A stretch of 64,000 nt of DNA from Listeria monocytogenes (GCF_900187225.1 NZ_LT906436.1:2108001-2172000), one strand, 5' to 3'; shown: positions 8,213-16,944, numbered from the stretch's first letter. The notes: a model not told the origin generated them from the sequence alone. Numbers and translations are program-made.

Positions 8213-8839
8213 TCAACTCACTGGAAGTCGAAGGATGGTCTTCATTTTTTCTGGGTCCACTTTACGCGGATCACTCAAATAAATTTCGTGGTGTTTACGA
8301 ACTGCTCCTGTATCATTATGAAGCCCCTCTGTTTCCATGAATTGGTGTAATTCCGCGACCGTTTTCACTTCTTCACTAAAAGGACCAATATGCATCATTT
8401 GCACACATTCCCCTTCTTCAAAACGAACCAATTTCACACGACTCGTATCGACATCCGGCTTTTTCTTCTGAGCAACCTCTTTAGCCCATTCCAACACTTC
8501 TTCTGTGACAAAATCTGGTTGTCTAAGAATGGATGTCCAAAGCCACGCATCTCTGTCCTTTAAATCAAACTTCTCTTCAGACCACCAAAACCCTTCCAGC
8601 GGCGGTACAACAAAATCCGCGTAACCATTCAGACGCGTCTCGCCCATCTTGCTCATTTTAATCGTGTACGCAATCGCATAAAGAGACTGCACTGCCTTTT
8701 GATACTCCTCACCGTCCGGATCACCTTTACCATCCACCATCAAAAAATTCATTTCCGGAACAAAAATACGCTCTGGCTTCCTTTTAGGCGCGTAGAATTT
8801 CTTCTCTTCTTTTTTAAAATCAATTTTCTTTTCAGTCAT
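8213..8839 (-). CDS. GyrI-like small-molecule-binding protein
   Basis: Single-domain GyrI/SbmC-like protein of 208 residues (MNFLMVDGKGDPDGEEYQ; then a ligand-pocket region rich in Trp). Members bind or hydrolyse small toxic compounds; I recall, without being able to check, that the L. innocua homologue lin2189 was studied as a cyclopropanoid cyclopropyl hydrolase. The start at 8839 follows GAGGAGG and overlaps the upstream phosphotransferase-like gene by 4 nt (ATGA), so the two are translationally coupled. A detoxification role is inferred from family and partner. Confidence 0.8.
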   Translation of the reverse strand: MTEKKIDFKKEEKKFYAPKRKPERIFVPEMNFLMVDGKGDPDGEEYQKAVQSLYAIAYTIKMSKMGETRLNGYADFVVPPLEGFWWSEEKFDLKDRDAWLWTSILRQPDFVTEEVLEWAKEVAQKKKPDVDTSRVKLVRFEEGECVQMMHIGPFSEEVKTVAELHQFMETEGLHNDTGAVRKHHEIYLSDPRKVDPEKMKTILRLPVS

Positions 8840-9729
8840 TTGAATTCCTCCTCGTTCATCCAATTCGGCACTATCTTTTGAAAATTATCGTGACTAGCTG
8901 CCGTCTTTACTGCATAATCCATCAACTTTTTAAAATTACGAGATTCATTTTTTGCCGCCCAACTAACAGCCGAAGTAATATGCATCGCCGTGTAAAGCGC
9001 ATAAAGATTCCAAAAATCCGTAACTTCTTCTTTATCAATATAGCCTAAAATATTTCCTCGTGCAAAAGGTATACTGACCTCTGTTGTAAAAAAGCCGATT
9101 TTAGCTAAATCAAATAAAGGATCACCGAACTCTAGCCGATTAAAATCAATTAGCCCCACAAACTTTTTGTTGTTTAAAATAATATTCGCTGGATGAAAAT
9201 CTCCATGCTGTAAACAAATCGGTCTATTTTTTAATCTAGCTATATTCTTATAAACAAACTTTTCAGTGTCTGTTAAAAAAGAAGCTGTTATTTCTAATTC
9301 TTTTAATTCCTCCACTTTTCGTTTAAATTTAGCTGTTTGAAAATCCAACCAGTTCATTTTTGGTATATCTAGCGGTATTTTATGAACTTCTCGTAAAATT
9401 TCCCCTGCCGAAAAACCAGCTTTAAACTGTTCTGAATGAGATAAATGAGTCATGCCACTTTCTGCGTCTTCTCCTCGCAAATAACTAATAATCATATAGC
9501 CTTCTCTTTCGATAAAACCGAAATCATATGCTTTTGGAACAAATGGAGTTTGAGAATCTAATGCTTGGATTATTTTAAATTCTTGCTTCCGTTCTTGAAG
9601 TAAGTCTATGGGAAAAACACGAACAAGGTAAGTTTCATCCACCTGGTATTTCCTATCAACAGAAAAACCTTTTTTTATTTCCGAAATTACTTTCGCATTA
9701 TGCAACATTTTTAGTTGTGTCACATCCAT
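8836..9729 (-). CDS. aminoglycoside phosphotransferase-family kinase
   Basis: Protein-kinase-like fold of 297 residues. Nucleotide-binding start SVDRKYQVDETYLVRVF, catalytic HGDFHPANIIL and metal-binding LIDFNRLEFGDPLFDLA are all intact, so it is probably active. The family includes aminoglycoside, choline and other small-molecule kinases; the substrate is not evident. First gene of a two-gene operon with the GyrI-like protein, start at ATG 9729 after GGAGGGAG. The pairing suggests modification plus binding or hydrolysis of the same xenobiotic (inference). Confidence 0.85.
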   Translation of the reverse strand: MDVTQLKMLHNAKVISEIKKGFSVDRKYQVDETYLVRVFPIDLLQERKQEFKIIQALDSQTPFVPKAYDFGFIEREGYMIISYLRGEDAESGMTHLSHSEQFKAGFSAGEILREVHKIPLDIPKMNWLDFQTAKFKRKVEELKELEITASFLTDTEKFVYKNIARLKNRPICLQHGDFHPANIILNNKKFVGLIDFNRLEFGDPLFDLAKIGFFTTEVSIPFARGNILGYIDKEEVTDFWNLYALYTAMHITSAVSWAAKNESRNFKKLMDYAVKTAASHDNFQKIVPNWMNEEEFK

Positions 9730-9813
9730 AATTAGCTCTCCCTCCTATAAATTCGCTATTCTCCATTATACAAGAATACGCTTACTTTTTTCCAATTATC
9801 TACGTAGAATTTG

Positions 9814-9843
9814 TTGACAAAATAATGGAATCAATATTATAAT
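9814..9843 (+). promoter_or_regulatory. promoter of tRNA-Leu
   Basis: Perfect TTGACA (9814-9819), 18-nt spacer, perfect TATAAT (9838-9843), ending 18 nt before the mature tRNA. Also lies upstream of the divergent kinase gene. Confidence 0.88.
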
Positions 9844-9861
9844 TAGTTTTGCTACGCATAC

Positions 9862-9945
<84 letters not shown>

Positions 9946-9953
9946 TCAATTAA

Positions 9954-9991
9954 AAAATTCCAAGGTTAGAAGCTAACCTTGGAATTTTTTT
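9954..9991. terminator. bidirectional terminator between tRNA-Leu and the LPXTG gene
   Basis: Perfect 16-bp stem (9954-9969 with 9973-9988, loop AAG), T-rich on both sides. It ends the tRNA on the plus strand and the wall-protein gene (stop at 9998) on the minus strand. Confidence 0.9.
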
Positions 9992-9997
9992 GTATCT

Positions 9998-11686
9998 TTA
10001 ATATCTTCTATAAACAAATAACCCGCTAGCTACGACAATAAGCAATCCTGTAAAAATCGTTGAGCTACTTGAACTATCGCCCGTTTGCGGTAGAGCGGTA
10101 ATTTTTGTCGTTTCTCCACTTACCTTCACCACTGTACTCCCCTTTGTTGGAGTTGGTTTTAGAGGTACCATTATTTTATTATCACTAAAAGTAATATTAA
10201 TAGTTTTTTGAGGATTAAATGGTATCGTTACGCGAATTTCATTGGCTGATTTTTCATAACCAGGTGGTGCTGTTACTTCCGTTATGACATAAGTTCCGGG
10301 TTGTAAGTTTTCAGCAAGTGCATAACCTTTACTATTTGTAGTTACTTTTTTTAATGTCGTTCCATCTATTGACTTTACGTCGAAAACGGCATTTGCTAGA
10401 CCTTTTTTATTCGCTTCATCTTGTTTAAAAATAGTAATTGATCCTGTTTTCTCAGCGTTTTGAAAAGTGAGTTTGACAGGATTTGTATCGCCGTACGTGA
10501 TAGTAAATTTCTTGGGTGTTGTGTTTTTCTGATATCCAAGGGGTGCTGTAACTTCGGTTGCTGTATAATTCCCTGGTGGCAGTCCTTCTGCAGTTCCTGT
10601 CCCATTTTGATTAGTTGTTATTTTTGCTACTTCTGATTGAGAATTATCTTTAATTGCGTAAACCGCTCCACTCAGTGCCTTATCTCCTGAAAGTTTTTGA
10701 ATTTCCACTTTACCATTCGTCGTTATTCCCGCATCTATATCAAAATTCTCACTTTTTAAATTAGGTACATTTACTGAAGCAATACCAGTTTTATCTGGTT
10801 TAGAATTAAGGCTCTTGTCATTACCTTGATTTGCTTTTGAAAAAATAAAATCATTATTCGGTAGGCTAAATTTCACTTGATAGTCCCCTGGCAAAACATC
10901 TGTGAATAAATAAGAGCCGATATTATTTGTGGTCGCACTTTCTTTAAACGTACCATCTTTCGTTAATAAATCTACCTTTACGCCAGGAGCAGGTTCTTCG
11001 CTATCTTGCTGAATACCATCCCCATTAAAATCATACCAAACAACATCGCCAATTTTTGCACCGTTTACATTAATATATAACTGAACATCATCTAAAAAAT
11101 TTCCGCTTGTAAGTGAACCATTTGCAGTTGAAATTGGGTTAAAAGTTAGTCTTGTGATAGTTTGTCCAGCTGGAACCGTATAATTCCCTTCAAAACTCCC
11201 CCACGTTTCCCCATTAGAAACTCTCGATACCTCCGTTTGACTTTCGGGTGAACCAATAAGCAAATCGGCTGTGTCTACACCAGTACGACCACGATGCGAA
11301 AACTTCCATGTTAAATTCGAACCTGGGATTGTCCGAATATCCTGATAAACTGGTCCAATACCATCTGAATTTAATTCAATAAAGTTATTTCCCGAAAAAG
11401 CAGGCACATTATATCCATTACCATTTTGCCATACTTCTATATTTCCAGTTGGATTAGTTGTGCCCCAGGCATCTACACCAGCTTGATTAACCATCCATAC
11501 ATTTGTTGTACCAGCATTTTGACCGTAATCTGTGATATCAACATCTTCAAAATCATTATTTTTAATAGCCCATTTTAACTGCCAGCCATTTGAAGATGTT
11601 GGAGAAGCTTGCACTTTTTCAGAAGTACTTCCAATAATAAGCAACACCATTAGAATGAAAAAACTACCTATTAATTTTCTTTGCAT
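9998..11686 (-). CDS. LPXTG cell-wall-anchored adhesin-like protein with SdrD B-like and Cna B-like domains
   Basis: Surface protein of 562 residues. Order: signal peptide (MQRKLIGSFF start); an N-terminal jelly-roll-like region of about 200 residues rich in Asn, Gly and Trp; an SdrD B-like domain (GDVVWYDFNGDGIQ, with Ca-binding Asp pattern); two prealbumin-like Cna B/SpaA repeats (GKVEIQK and GSITIFKQD starts, each with a TEVTAP strand holding the Glu expected for Lys-Asn isopeptide bonds); a Thr/Lys linker; LPQTG, a hydrophobic helix and the tail VYRRY for sortase A. ATG 11686 follows GGAGGGGAAGG; the frame upstream to 11860 overlaps the regulator gene. Likely adhesion or carbohydrate binding; the ligand is unknown. 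Confidence 0.9.
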   Translation of the reverse strand: MQRKLIGSFFILMVLLIIGSTSEKVQASPTSSNGWQLKWAIKNNDFEDVDITDYGQNAGTTNVWMVNQAGVDAWGTTNPTGNIEVWQNGNGYNVPAFSGNNFIELNSDGIGPVYQDIRTIPGSNLTWKFSHRGRTGVDTADLLIGSPESQTEVSRVSNGETWGSFEGNYTVPAGQTITRLTFNPISTANGSLTSGNFLDDVQLYINVNGAKIGDVVWYDFNGDGIQQDSEEPAPGVKVDLLTKDGTFKESATTNNIGSYLFTDVLPGDYQVKFSLPNNDFIFSKANQGNDKSLNSKPDKTGIASVNVPNLKSENFDIDAGITTNGKVEIQKLSGDKALSGAVYAIKDNSQSEVAKITTNQNGTGTAEGLPPGNYTATEVTAPLGYQKNTTPKKFTITYGDTNPVKLTFQNAEKTGSITIFKQDEANKKGLANAVFDVKSIDGTTLKKVTTNSKGYALAENLQPGTYVITEVTAPPGYEKSANEIRVTIPFNPQKTINITFSDNKIMVPLKPTPTKGSTVVKVSGETTKITALPQTGDSSSSSTIFTGLLIVVASGLFVYRRY

Positions 11687-11746
11687 ACCTTCCCCTCCCT
11701 TTTCCCTGGGCCTAACATCATTAAATACCCATAAAACAGCAAAAGA

Positions 11747-11778
11747 AAACAGCCAGTGTTGCAACCAGCTGCTTTTTT
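11747..11778. terminator. terminator after the XRE-TPR regulator gene
   Basis: Minus-strand stem CAGCTGGT/ACTGGCTG with two G-U pairs followed by TTTTCTTTT, directly after the stop at 11781. A T run is present on the other strand too. Confidence 0.6.
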
Positions 11779-11780
11779 GT

Positions 11781-13052
11781 TTATGACAAAATATCGTATG
11801 CCATTTTATATTTTGTTGATTTGGCGAAGTGTTTACTTGCATGCTTTTTGACTCGTTCAATTAATACTGGGTCATTTGACGCATCAATCTTTTTCAATAA
11901 TTTTATCATTTTCTTTTCATAACTTACTTGCTCATCCTGTTGATATAAAAGCAATATTTCGGTGTATTCCATGAAGTAATTCAGTTCTTGCACTCGCTCA
12001 ACTACTTTATTCATTAGCCCCATTAATGAAGTCGCTTCTTCAACAAAACCTTTTTCTGCAAAAATGACCATCAGTTCTGTAATAACAAGATAATCATTAT
12101 TATTAAAGCTTATATTAGTCGTTTCGTAGGCTATTAGTTCTTTATACAAACTGGTTATTTTTTCATAAAATAGCGTTTCATTTCCTTCGATATTTTCAAT
12201 TTCTGCCATTTTTAATTGAACGACAAAATAATAGATTTTTTTAGCCTCTGGATATTTGGAAAAGTACTGTAGCGTTTGTTTAAATCTGTATTTTGCCTCC
12301 ACAATAAAGCCAATTTGAAAATAAATGTAACCATAGAAATAGAGAATAGAGACAAAACGTTCCTGCTCTTCATCCTTTATTAAATCCCACGCTTGCTGGA
12401 TATGTCCAAGTGCGGGTTCATAAATACTTTGGCAAATATAATTAATGCAGATGCACACATGAAAAACAGTGAGAAAATTTTTATTATCAGTGAGAGCAAC
12501 GCACTTTTCCCAGTACTCCACTGCTAATTGATAATTACACGTTGCATGAGAATGTTTTACTGCCTGACCGTAATAATAGTAGGAAAGCAATTGGGGCGGG
12601 AAAGCATTTTCCACTCGTTTTTCTGCGTTCTTTAAATATTTAGCTTCCACTTCTTCCGCTCTTGAAAATTTCCAAGTCTTATAATAAAATGCTACCTGTA
12701 AACAATAAAAGCTAAGTTCGACAGCTGGTGATTCGTGCTGTAGCTCTACATTTTCTGCTATTTTCATTAATCTACTTTCTATTTCTTTAGGATTAGAACA
12801 AACCAATAGTTCAAAAATCTCATCCAATTCTTTCAAAAGTGCTCTATTCTCTTCATCTTCGCTCATCAATAAAATTTCTTCTGGTATGTCTAACCTTCTT
12901 GCTATGTGTATCAATGTTTCCAAAGAAGCAACCTTAATACCGTTCTCTATATTTGCTAAATAAGGAACAGAAATAATTCCTTGCGCTACGTCCTTTAATG
13001 TCAGCTTTTTCTCTTTACGAATATTTTTAATTCGCAAACCGATTAAGTTCAT
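11781..13052 (-). CDS. XRE-family regulator with TPR-like C-terminal domain (Rgg/PlcR type)
   Basis: 423 residues: an N-terminal helix-turn-helix (residues 5-60, IRKEKKLTLKDVAQG then VPYLANIENGIKV) and about 350 residues of helical repeats of the TPR kind. This architecture is shared by peptide-sensing regulators such as Rgg, PlcR and NprR. It precedes the LPXTG gene on the same strand with about 95 nt and a terminator between, so it is a candidate regulator of that surface protein (inference). No cognate signal peptide gene is evident next to it; a decayed frame lies upstream at 13294-13509. Confidence 0.82.
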   Translation of the reverse strand: MNLIGLRIKNIRKEKKLTLKDVAQGIISVPYLANIENGIKVASLETLIHIARRLDIPEEILLMSEDEENRALLKELDEIFELLVCSNPKEIESRLMKIAENVELQHESPAVELSFYCLQVAFYYKTWKFSRAEEVEAKYLKNAEKRVENAFPPQLLSYYYYGQAVKHSHATCNYQLAVEYWEKCVALTDNKNFLTVFHVCICINYICQSIYEPALGHIQQAWDLIKDEEQERFVSILYFYGYIYFQIGFIVEAKYRFKQTLQYFSKYPEAKKIYYFVVQLKMAEIENIEGNETLFYEKITSLYKELIAYETTNISFNNNDYLVITELMVIFAEKGFVEEATSLMGLMNKVVERVQELNYFMEYTEILLLYQQDEQVSYEKKMIKLLKKIDASNDPVLIERVKKHASKHFAKSTKYKMAYDILS

Positions 13053-13087
13053 GATGTCACCGCCGCTTTTTCAATATTTTCCTCTTA

Positions 13088-13115
13088 ATTATAAACATTT
13101 CGAAATGGAAAACAA
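13088..13115 (-). promoter_or_regulatory. promoter of the XRE-TPR regulator gene
   Basis: TTGTTT (13110-13115), 16-nt spacer, perfect TATAAT (13088-13093) reading towards the start at 13052. Between the boxes lies TTTCGAAA, a small palindrome that could be an operator half. Confidence 0.6.
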
Positions 13116-13159
13116 CCACTTTTTCCAGCTACTTTTTTGCTTTCCTTTTTATATTTTCT

Positions 13160-13186
13160 AAAAAAGCTTGTTAAATAAGCTTTTTT
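13160..13186. terminator. bidirectional terminator-like hairpin upstream of the regulator
   Basis: AAAAAAGCTT (13160-13169) and AAGCTTTTTT (13177-13186) form a perfect 10-bp stem. It would stop minus-strand transcripts from the gene-poor stretch before they reach the regulator promoter. Confidence 0.6.
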
Positions 13187-13220
13187 AAACTACTAACCTA
13201 AAGCGTTCGCCCTTACATAG

Positions 13221-13272
13221 AAAACGTTTTAGATCAAAAAAAGCATGATTGCTCTTGGACCTAAAACGTTTT
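13221..13272. repeat. long inverted repeat with AAAACGTTTTAG arms
   Basis: Arms AAAACGTTTTAG (13221-13232) and CTAAAACGTTTT (13261-13272) are perfect complements. Pairing extends inward with a small mismatch (GATCAA against TTGGAC), and each arm is itself a 10-base palindrome. It could be a hairpin or two operator sites 40 bp apart. It lies in the 634-base stretch without a gene between the regulator and the MATE gene. Confidence 0.7.
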
Positions 13273-13293
13273 GTTATATTTGCTCCTGTATAG

Positions 13294-13509
13294 CTATTTT
13301 GAAAAAAGCTTCACTAATTTGTCATAATCATCGCTGTGGAATTTTTGTTGTCCGGCATAGGTGAAATAAAAATTTTCCTTTTGAATTCCTAAATTCCACC
13401 TAATACCGACATTTTATTACTTTTTAGTTTGCTCCCACATGCAAACTATTCCGTTAATAAAACAACAAGTTTTATAGACTCTTTCCCTTATCGAATCTAT
13501 AAATTTTCT
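13294..13509 (-). pseudogene. decayed reading frame, family unknown
   Basis: In one minus-strand frame the stretch translates to protein-like sequence broken by two consecutive stop codons (13414-13419). The upstream part contains SIRERVYKTCCFING and ends in MWEQTKK; the downstream part contains GIRWNLGIQKENFYF and ends in DKLVKLFSK. There is no start codon with a ribosome site. Composition looks coding, unlike the surrounding AT-rich noise, so this may be the remains of a gene or two. I do not recognise the protein. The rest of the 13053-13686 interval holds the regulator promoter, two hairpins and the MATE terminator. Confidence 0.35.
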
Positions 13510-13651
13510 CTACACATTCCCTTTTAAAACCTGTCTACGCAAAAACGGAAACGTAGATTTTTATTTTACCATTCAAATTCAATTAATCTCTAAAAAGGAA
13601 AATTTATCCCACTTCCGCTTTTTTAAGTCTATTTTTAGTCTTAATTTCCTA

Positions 13652-13682
13652 AAAAGACGAAGATATCATCTATCTTCGTCTC
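13652..13682. terminator. terminator after the MATE transporter gene
   Basis: Stem AGACGAAGATA/TATCTTCGTCT with loop TCATC, T-rich on both sides, just past the stop codon at 13687. Confidence 0.85.
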
Positions 13683-13686
13683 GTTT

Positions 13687-15018
13687 TTATTTAAATAAAA
13701 TATGTTTTTTCTTCATATAGAATACTATGGATGCTGCTACAATCATTTCTGAAATCGGAATTGCTAGCCAAACGCCCGGGATACCAATGATTGGTGGCAA
13801 TACTAATAAGAAAATTACCATGAAGATAATTTCACGTGAAATCGTAATCCATGTAGCCATTTTTACTTTGTCTGATGTTTGGAAATAAGTCATCATAACA
13901 AAGTTGAAGCCCATGAAAAGATAAGCAGTATAGAATAATTTGATACCATTGCTTGCTAACTCTCTAATTTCCACGCTAAAGTTACCGAACATTGAAACGA
14001 GCAAATTAGAACCAAAGAAGCCAACAAGTAAAAAGCCGACCCCGGTGCTAAATGCTACAACAATCGCAATTTTCAATGTTTCCAATTCTTTTTGTCTAGC
14101 TTTCGCACCCCTGTAATAGCTAATAAGTGGCTGAATCGCAGAACCCATTCCAAGGAACAACATCAAAATCACACTATGCGTATAATTGAGGACAGAGAAC
14201 GCCGCCACGCCAGCAGTCCCAGCAATAGCCGCAATCGAAATATTATAACCTAACGTAAATACAGATACACCAACTTCTGCCAAAAAGCTCGGTAAGCCAA
14301 TCGCCAATGTTTTCTTGAAAAAAGCTTTGTTCCAGTCCACTTTGACAAATTTCAAGCGACTCGATTTTTTGAAGAAATGGGTAGTTAAAATGAGTACACC
14401 GATAATGATTGCTATCATCGTAGCAAGAGCAGAGCCTGTCACACCCCATTCGAACACAAATAGGAATAAATAGTTCAAAATAACATTACTGATTGCCGTT
14501 ACAATAAGCGCAATCATCGATAAATTAGGATCGCCATCATTACGTACAAAAATACTTAAAATATTTTCTAGTGTAAGCGCAAATCCAAATACGAGCAGGA
14601 TATTCATATACTCAAGCACATAACCAATCGTATCATCATTCGCACCTAAAAAATAAGCTAATGGTACTTTAAAAATAAACGCTATAATTCCAATAATAAC
14701 AGTGATTGAAACAACGGCTAGAATCGCATTGGTGAAAATCGTTTGTGCTTTAGCGACATTTTTCTCTCCAATTGCAAAGGAAAACTGGGTCGCCGCGCCA
14801 ATTCCAATCCAGATAGAAATCGCTGTAAAAATCGTAAATACCGGCACCGCTATATTTATCCCAGCAAGCGCTACTCCGCCTAGCTTATGCCCAACAAAAA
14901 TTCCATCAATCACAATATTTAAAGACATTAACAACATTCCCACTAAGGAAGGAATTAAATATCTAAAATAGATTTTTTTAACTGAATCTGTTTCTAAAAT
15001 TTCCATATTTTTTGCCAT
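13687..15018 (-). CDS. MATE family multidrug efflux transporter
   Basis: Twelve-helix antiporter of 443 residues in the DinF/NorM-like MATE superfamily. N-terminal YLIPSLVGMLLMSLNIVIDGIFVG and the repeated AIQPLISYYRGAKARQK motif in the second half are typical. It exports cationic drugs or metabolites with sodium or protons. It lies 9 nt after a tetR gene on the same strand, so the pair is an operon and the regulator probably represses it. Substrate unknown. Confidence 0.9.
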   Translation of the reverse strand: MAKNMEILETDSVKKIYFRYLIPSLVGMLLMSLNIVIDGIFVGHKLGGVALAGINIAVPVFTIFTAISIWIGIGAATQFSFAIGEKNVAKAQTIFTNAILAVVSITVIIGIIAFIFKVPLAYFLGANDDTIGYVLEYMNILLVFGFALTLENILSIFVRNDGDPNLSMIALIVTAISNVILNYLFLFVFEWGVTGSALATMIAIIIGVLILTTHFFKKSSRLKFVKVDWNKAFFKKTLAIGLPSFLAEVGVSVFTLGYNISIAAIAGTAGVAAFSVLNYTHSVILMLFLGMGSAIQPLISYYRGAKARQKELETLKIAIVVAFSTGVGFLLVGFFGSNLLVSMFGNFSVEIRELASNGIKLFYTAYLFMGFNFVMMTYFQTSDKVKMATWITISREIIFMVIFLLVLPPIIGIPGVWLAIPISEMIVAASIVFYMKKKHILFK

Positions 15019-15027
15019 ACTACACCT

Positions 15028-15621
15028 CTAATTCAAAGCTTTTAGCGTAATTCCTCTCCAGAATATTTGCCATAAAGCCGTGATTTTCTTTTCCGTTCTT
15101 TCCGGGTCATTCACGTACACAATGTCTACGATAACTGCATCAAGAATTCCCATGTATGCTTCTTTCATCGTTTCCACATCTTGCATTGGGATTAACTTTT
15201 GTTCCATCCAATTGCTAAATAAATCAGTAAATTCATGTTCCATTTGCAGCACGTTCTCGGTAATATCTGCTTGGACCACTTCATACAAATGCTTTGGCGG
15301 ATAAAACCCGTAACGTAACCAAAATTGATATGCCTCGTCAGTATCGTATAATTCCTTCACACCAAAAAGTAAACTAGACAAAACAAGATCTGGTCTGGAT
15401 AAGTCACTATCTCGAAGTTTTGCCCGGTAGTAATCTATTTCTGTTGATTTAGCGTCCTTCATAATGGATAAAAACAAATCATCTTTATCTTTAAAATGAG
15501 AATAGATGGATTGTTTCTTCAGCCCCACCACACCAGCAATATCAGCAAGCGATGTTCCTTCAAAACCATTATTAGCAAAAAGTGTCAGTGCAGCTTGTTT
15601 GATTTCTTCTTTTCTCATCAT
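15028..15621 (-). CDS. TetR family transcriptional repressor
   Basis: 197 residues: N-terminal helix-turn-helix EEIKQAALTLFANNGFEGTSLADIA...KKQSIYSHFKDKDDLF (residues 4-50), then a helical ligand-binding and dimerisation domain. First gene of a two-gene operon with the MATE pump. The 15622-15690 gap upstream contains the near-palindrome ACTGACGACCGTTCGTAAGTC, in part a candidate for its own operator. Ligand unknown. Confidence 0.9.
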   Translation of the reverse strand: MMRKEEIKQAALTLFANNGFEGTSLADIAGVVGLKKQSIYSHFKDKDDLFLSIMKDAKSTEIDYYRAKLRDSDLSRPDLVLSSLLFGVKELYDTDEAYQFWLRYGFYPPKHLYEVVQADITENVLQMEHEFTDLFSNWMEQKLIPMQDVETMKEAYMGILDAVIVDIVYVNDPERTEKKITALWQIFWRGITLKALN

Positions 15622-15690
15622 TCCACTCCTCTCACAAAAACTGACGACCGTTCGTAAGTCATTTTCTCATGAAAAAAATTCTTTGTCAAC

Positions 15691-15720
15691 AAAAAAATCC
15701 ACTCTTTTAAAAGAGTGGAT
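15691..15720 (-). terminator. terminator after the lipase-like gene
   Basis: Perfect stem ATCCACTCTTTT/AAAAGAGTGGAT with a run of seven T on the minus strand, eight bases past the stop at 15729. Confidence 0.88.
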
Positions 15721-15728
15721 TCATGGAT

Positions 15729-16772
15729 TTATTTTTCTTCTAAAAATTCGCTAATCAATTCGTATGTCTCATCGGTCGCTTCTGAATTAGTTGTCATGAA
15801 GCCATGTGGAACTTTTTCAAAACGTTTGGCAAATACTTCCACGCCGGCATCTTTTAATTTCTTCGCATATGCTTCCCCTTGATCTCTAAGTGGATCAAAT
15901 TCAGCAGTCACAATAAATGTTTTCGGTAGTCCGACTAAATCTTTGCTACGTATTGGTGCAACGAGTGGATCGTATTTACGATCGCTTGCATTCGCAATAT
16001 ATAATTTAAAGAATTTATCTAATGATTCTTTCGTAAGCACGTAGCCTTCTGCAAATTCATCCATTGACGGATATAGAACAGATGCATCACGGCTGAAAAT
16101 ATCAGTTGCTGGATAAAGTAAGATTTGAGCAGTAATATTTGGTTTTCCTTTGGATTTAGCGATTTGTGTAACAACGGTCGCTAAGTTTCCGCCTACGCTA
16201 TCTCCCGCAACGATAATGTCTGATGATTTAGCTCGTAAGCTAGTACGGTGATTTTGTACCCAAAGTAGCGCCGCATATGCATCCTCCACTGCCGCTGGGA
16301 AAGGATTTTCTGGAGCAAGTCGGTAATCAACAGTGACAACACGAGCACCCGTAGTTTGTACAAGTTTTCTAGCAATCGCGTCATGCGTTTGCAAGCCACC
16401 TAAAACAAATCCGCCACCATGATAATAAACGATAATTTCGAAAGGTCCGTCTTCTTGTGGCGTATAAATCCGAATCGGAATTTTGCCAGCTGGACCATCA
16501 ATTTTTTTGTTTTCAACATCGCCAATTTCGATATCTTTTGCTGAAGGTAATGCTTTTGTTGCTAGTCTCATATATTTATATCGCGAATCTACGTCGGATA
16601 ATGGTGACGTGTTTTTCACAAATTCCTGTGAAGCCTTATCTAAATTCTCAAGAACCTCAGGATTATAATCTTTTTTCCCAACCGCTTTTTTGTAAATAAA
16701 GAAAACGATTAATAATGGAAGTAGAATAATCCCAGCAAAACCGATAGCGATCCATTTTATTGTATTTTTCAC
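15729..16772 (-). CDS. membrane-anchored alpha/beta hydrolase, HSL/acetyl-esterase type
   Basis: 347-residue esterase/lipase-like enzyme. A membrane segment (residues 7-29) anchors it. The hormone-sensitive-lipase family signature YYHGGGFVLGG forms the oxyanion hole, the nucleophile is the Ser of GDSVGGN, the acid is in EFDPLRDQG and the His in PHGF. Such enzymes cleave short-chain esters. It is a single-gene unit with its own terminator. Likely cell-surface facing; the natural substrate is unknown. Confidence 0.88.
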   Translation of the reverse strand: MKNTIKWIAIGFAGIILLPLLIVFFIYKKAVGKKDYNPEVLENLDKASQEFVKNTSPLSDVDSRYKYMRLATKALPSAKDIEIGDVENKKIDGPAGKIPIRIYTPQEDGPFEIIVYYHGGGFVLGGLQTHDAIARKLVQTTGARVVTVDYRLAPENPFPAAVEDAYAALLWVQNHRTSLRAKSSDIIVAGDSVGGNLATVVTQIAKSKGKPNITAQILLYPATDIFSRDASVLYPSMDEFAEGYVLTKESLDKFFKLYIANASDRKYDPLVAPIRSKDLVGLPKTFIVTAEFDPLRDQGEAYAKKLKDAGVEVFAKRFEKVPHGFMTTNSEATDETYELISEFLEEK

Positions 16773-16889
16773 ATTCGCTCAACTCCTTCAATATAACTTC
16801 AATAACAAGTATAGCAGTTTTATGAACAGGAACCAATTTATTACTATTTGAAATGATTATTTTTATTTAGAAATGTATTTTTAAGCATA

Positions 16890-16908
16890 ATTATGAATAA
16901 ATGAAAAT
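16890..16908. promoter_or_regulatory. candidate ARG box upstream of argG
   Basis: The stretch TTATGAATAAATGAAA resembles the ArgR/AhrC operator (TNTGAATWWWWATTCANA), with the left half good and the right half degenerate. A second partial match, TATGAATAG, lies at the ribosome site of argG. Arginine repression is established for argGH in Firmicutes; binding here is inference. Confidence 0.4.
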
Positions 16909-16915
16909 AAAAAGG

Positions 16916-16944
16916 TTGATATCTAAAAGCATCGATGTTAATAT
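16916..16944 (+). promoter_or_regulatory. argGH promoter with downstream palindrome
   Basis: TTGATA (16916-16921), 17-nt spacer, TAATAT (16939-16944). The perfect palindrome ATACAAATGTTTGTAT follows at 16947-16962, at the expected start of transcription. It does not look like an ARG box. Confidence 0.5.

Noticed and set aside
13350-13390. 13-codon ATG peptide (MPDNKNSTAM start) as a pheromone gene
   Set aside because: Its nearest AAGGA lies about 16 bases away and the sequence is not hydrophobic; another frame of the same DNA looks more protein-like.
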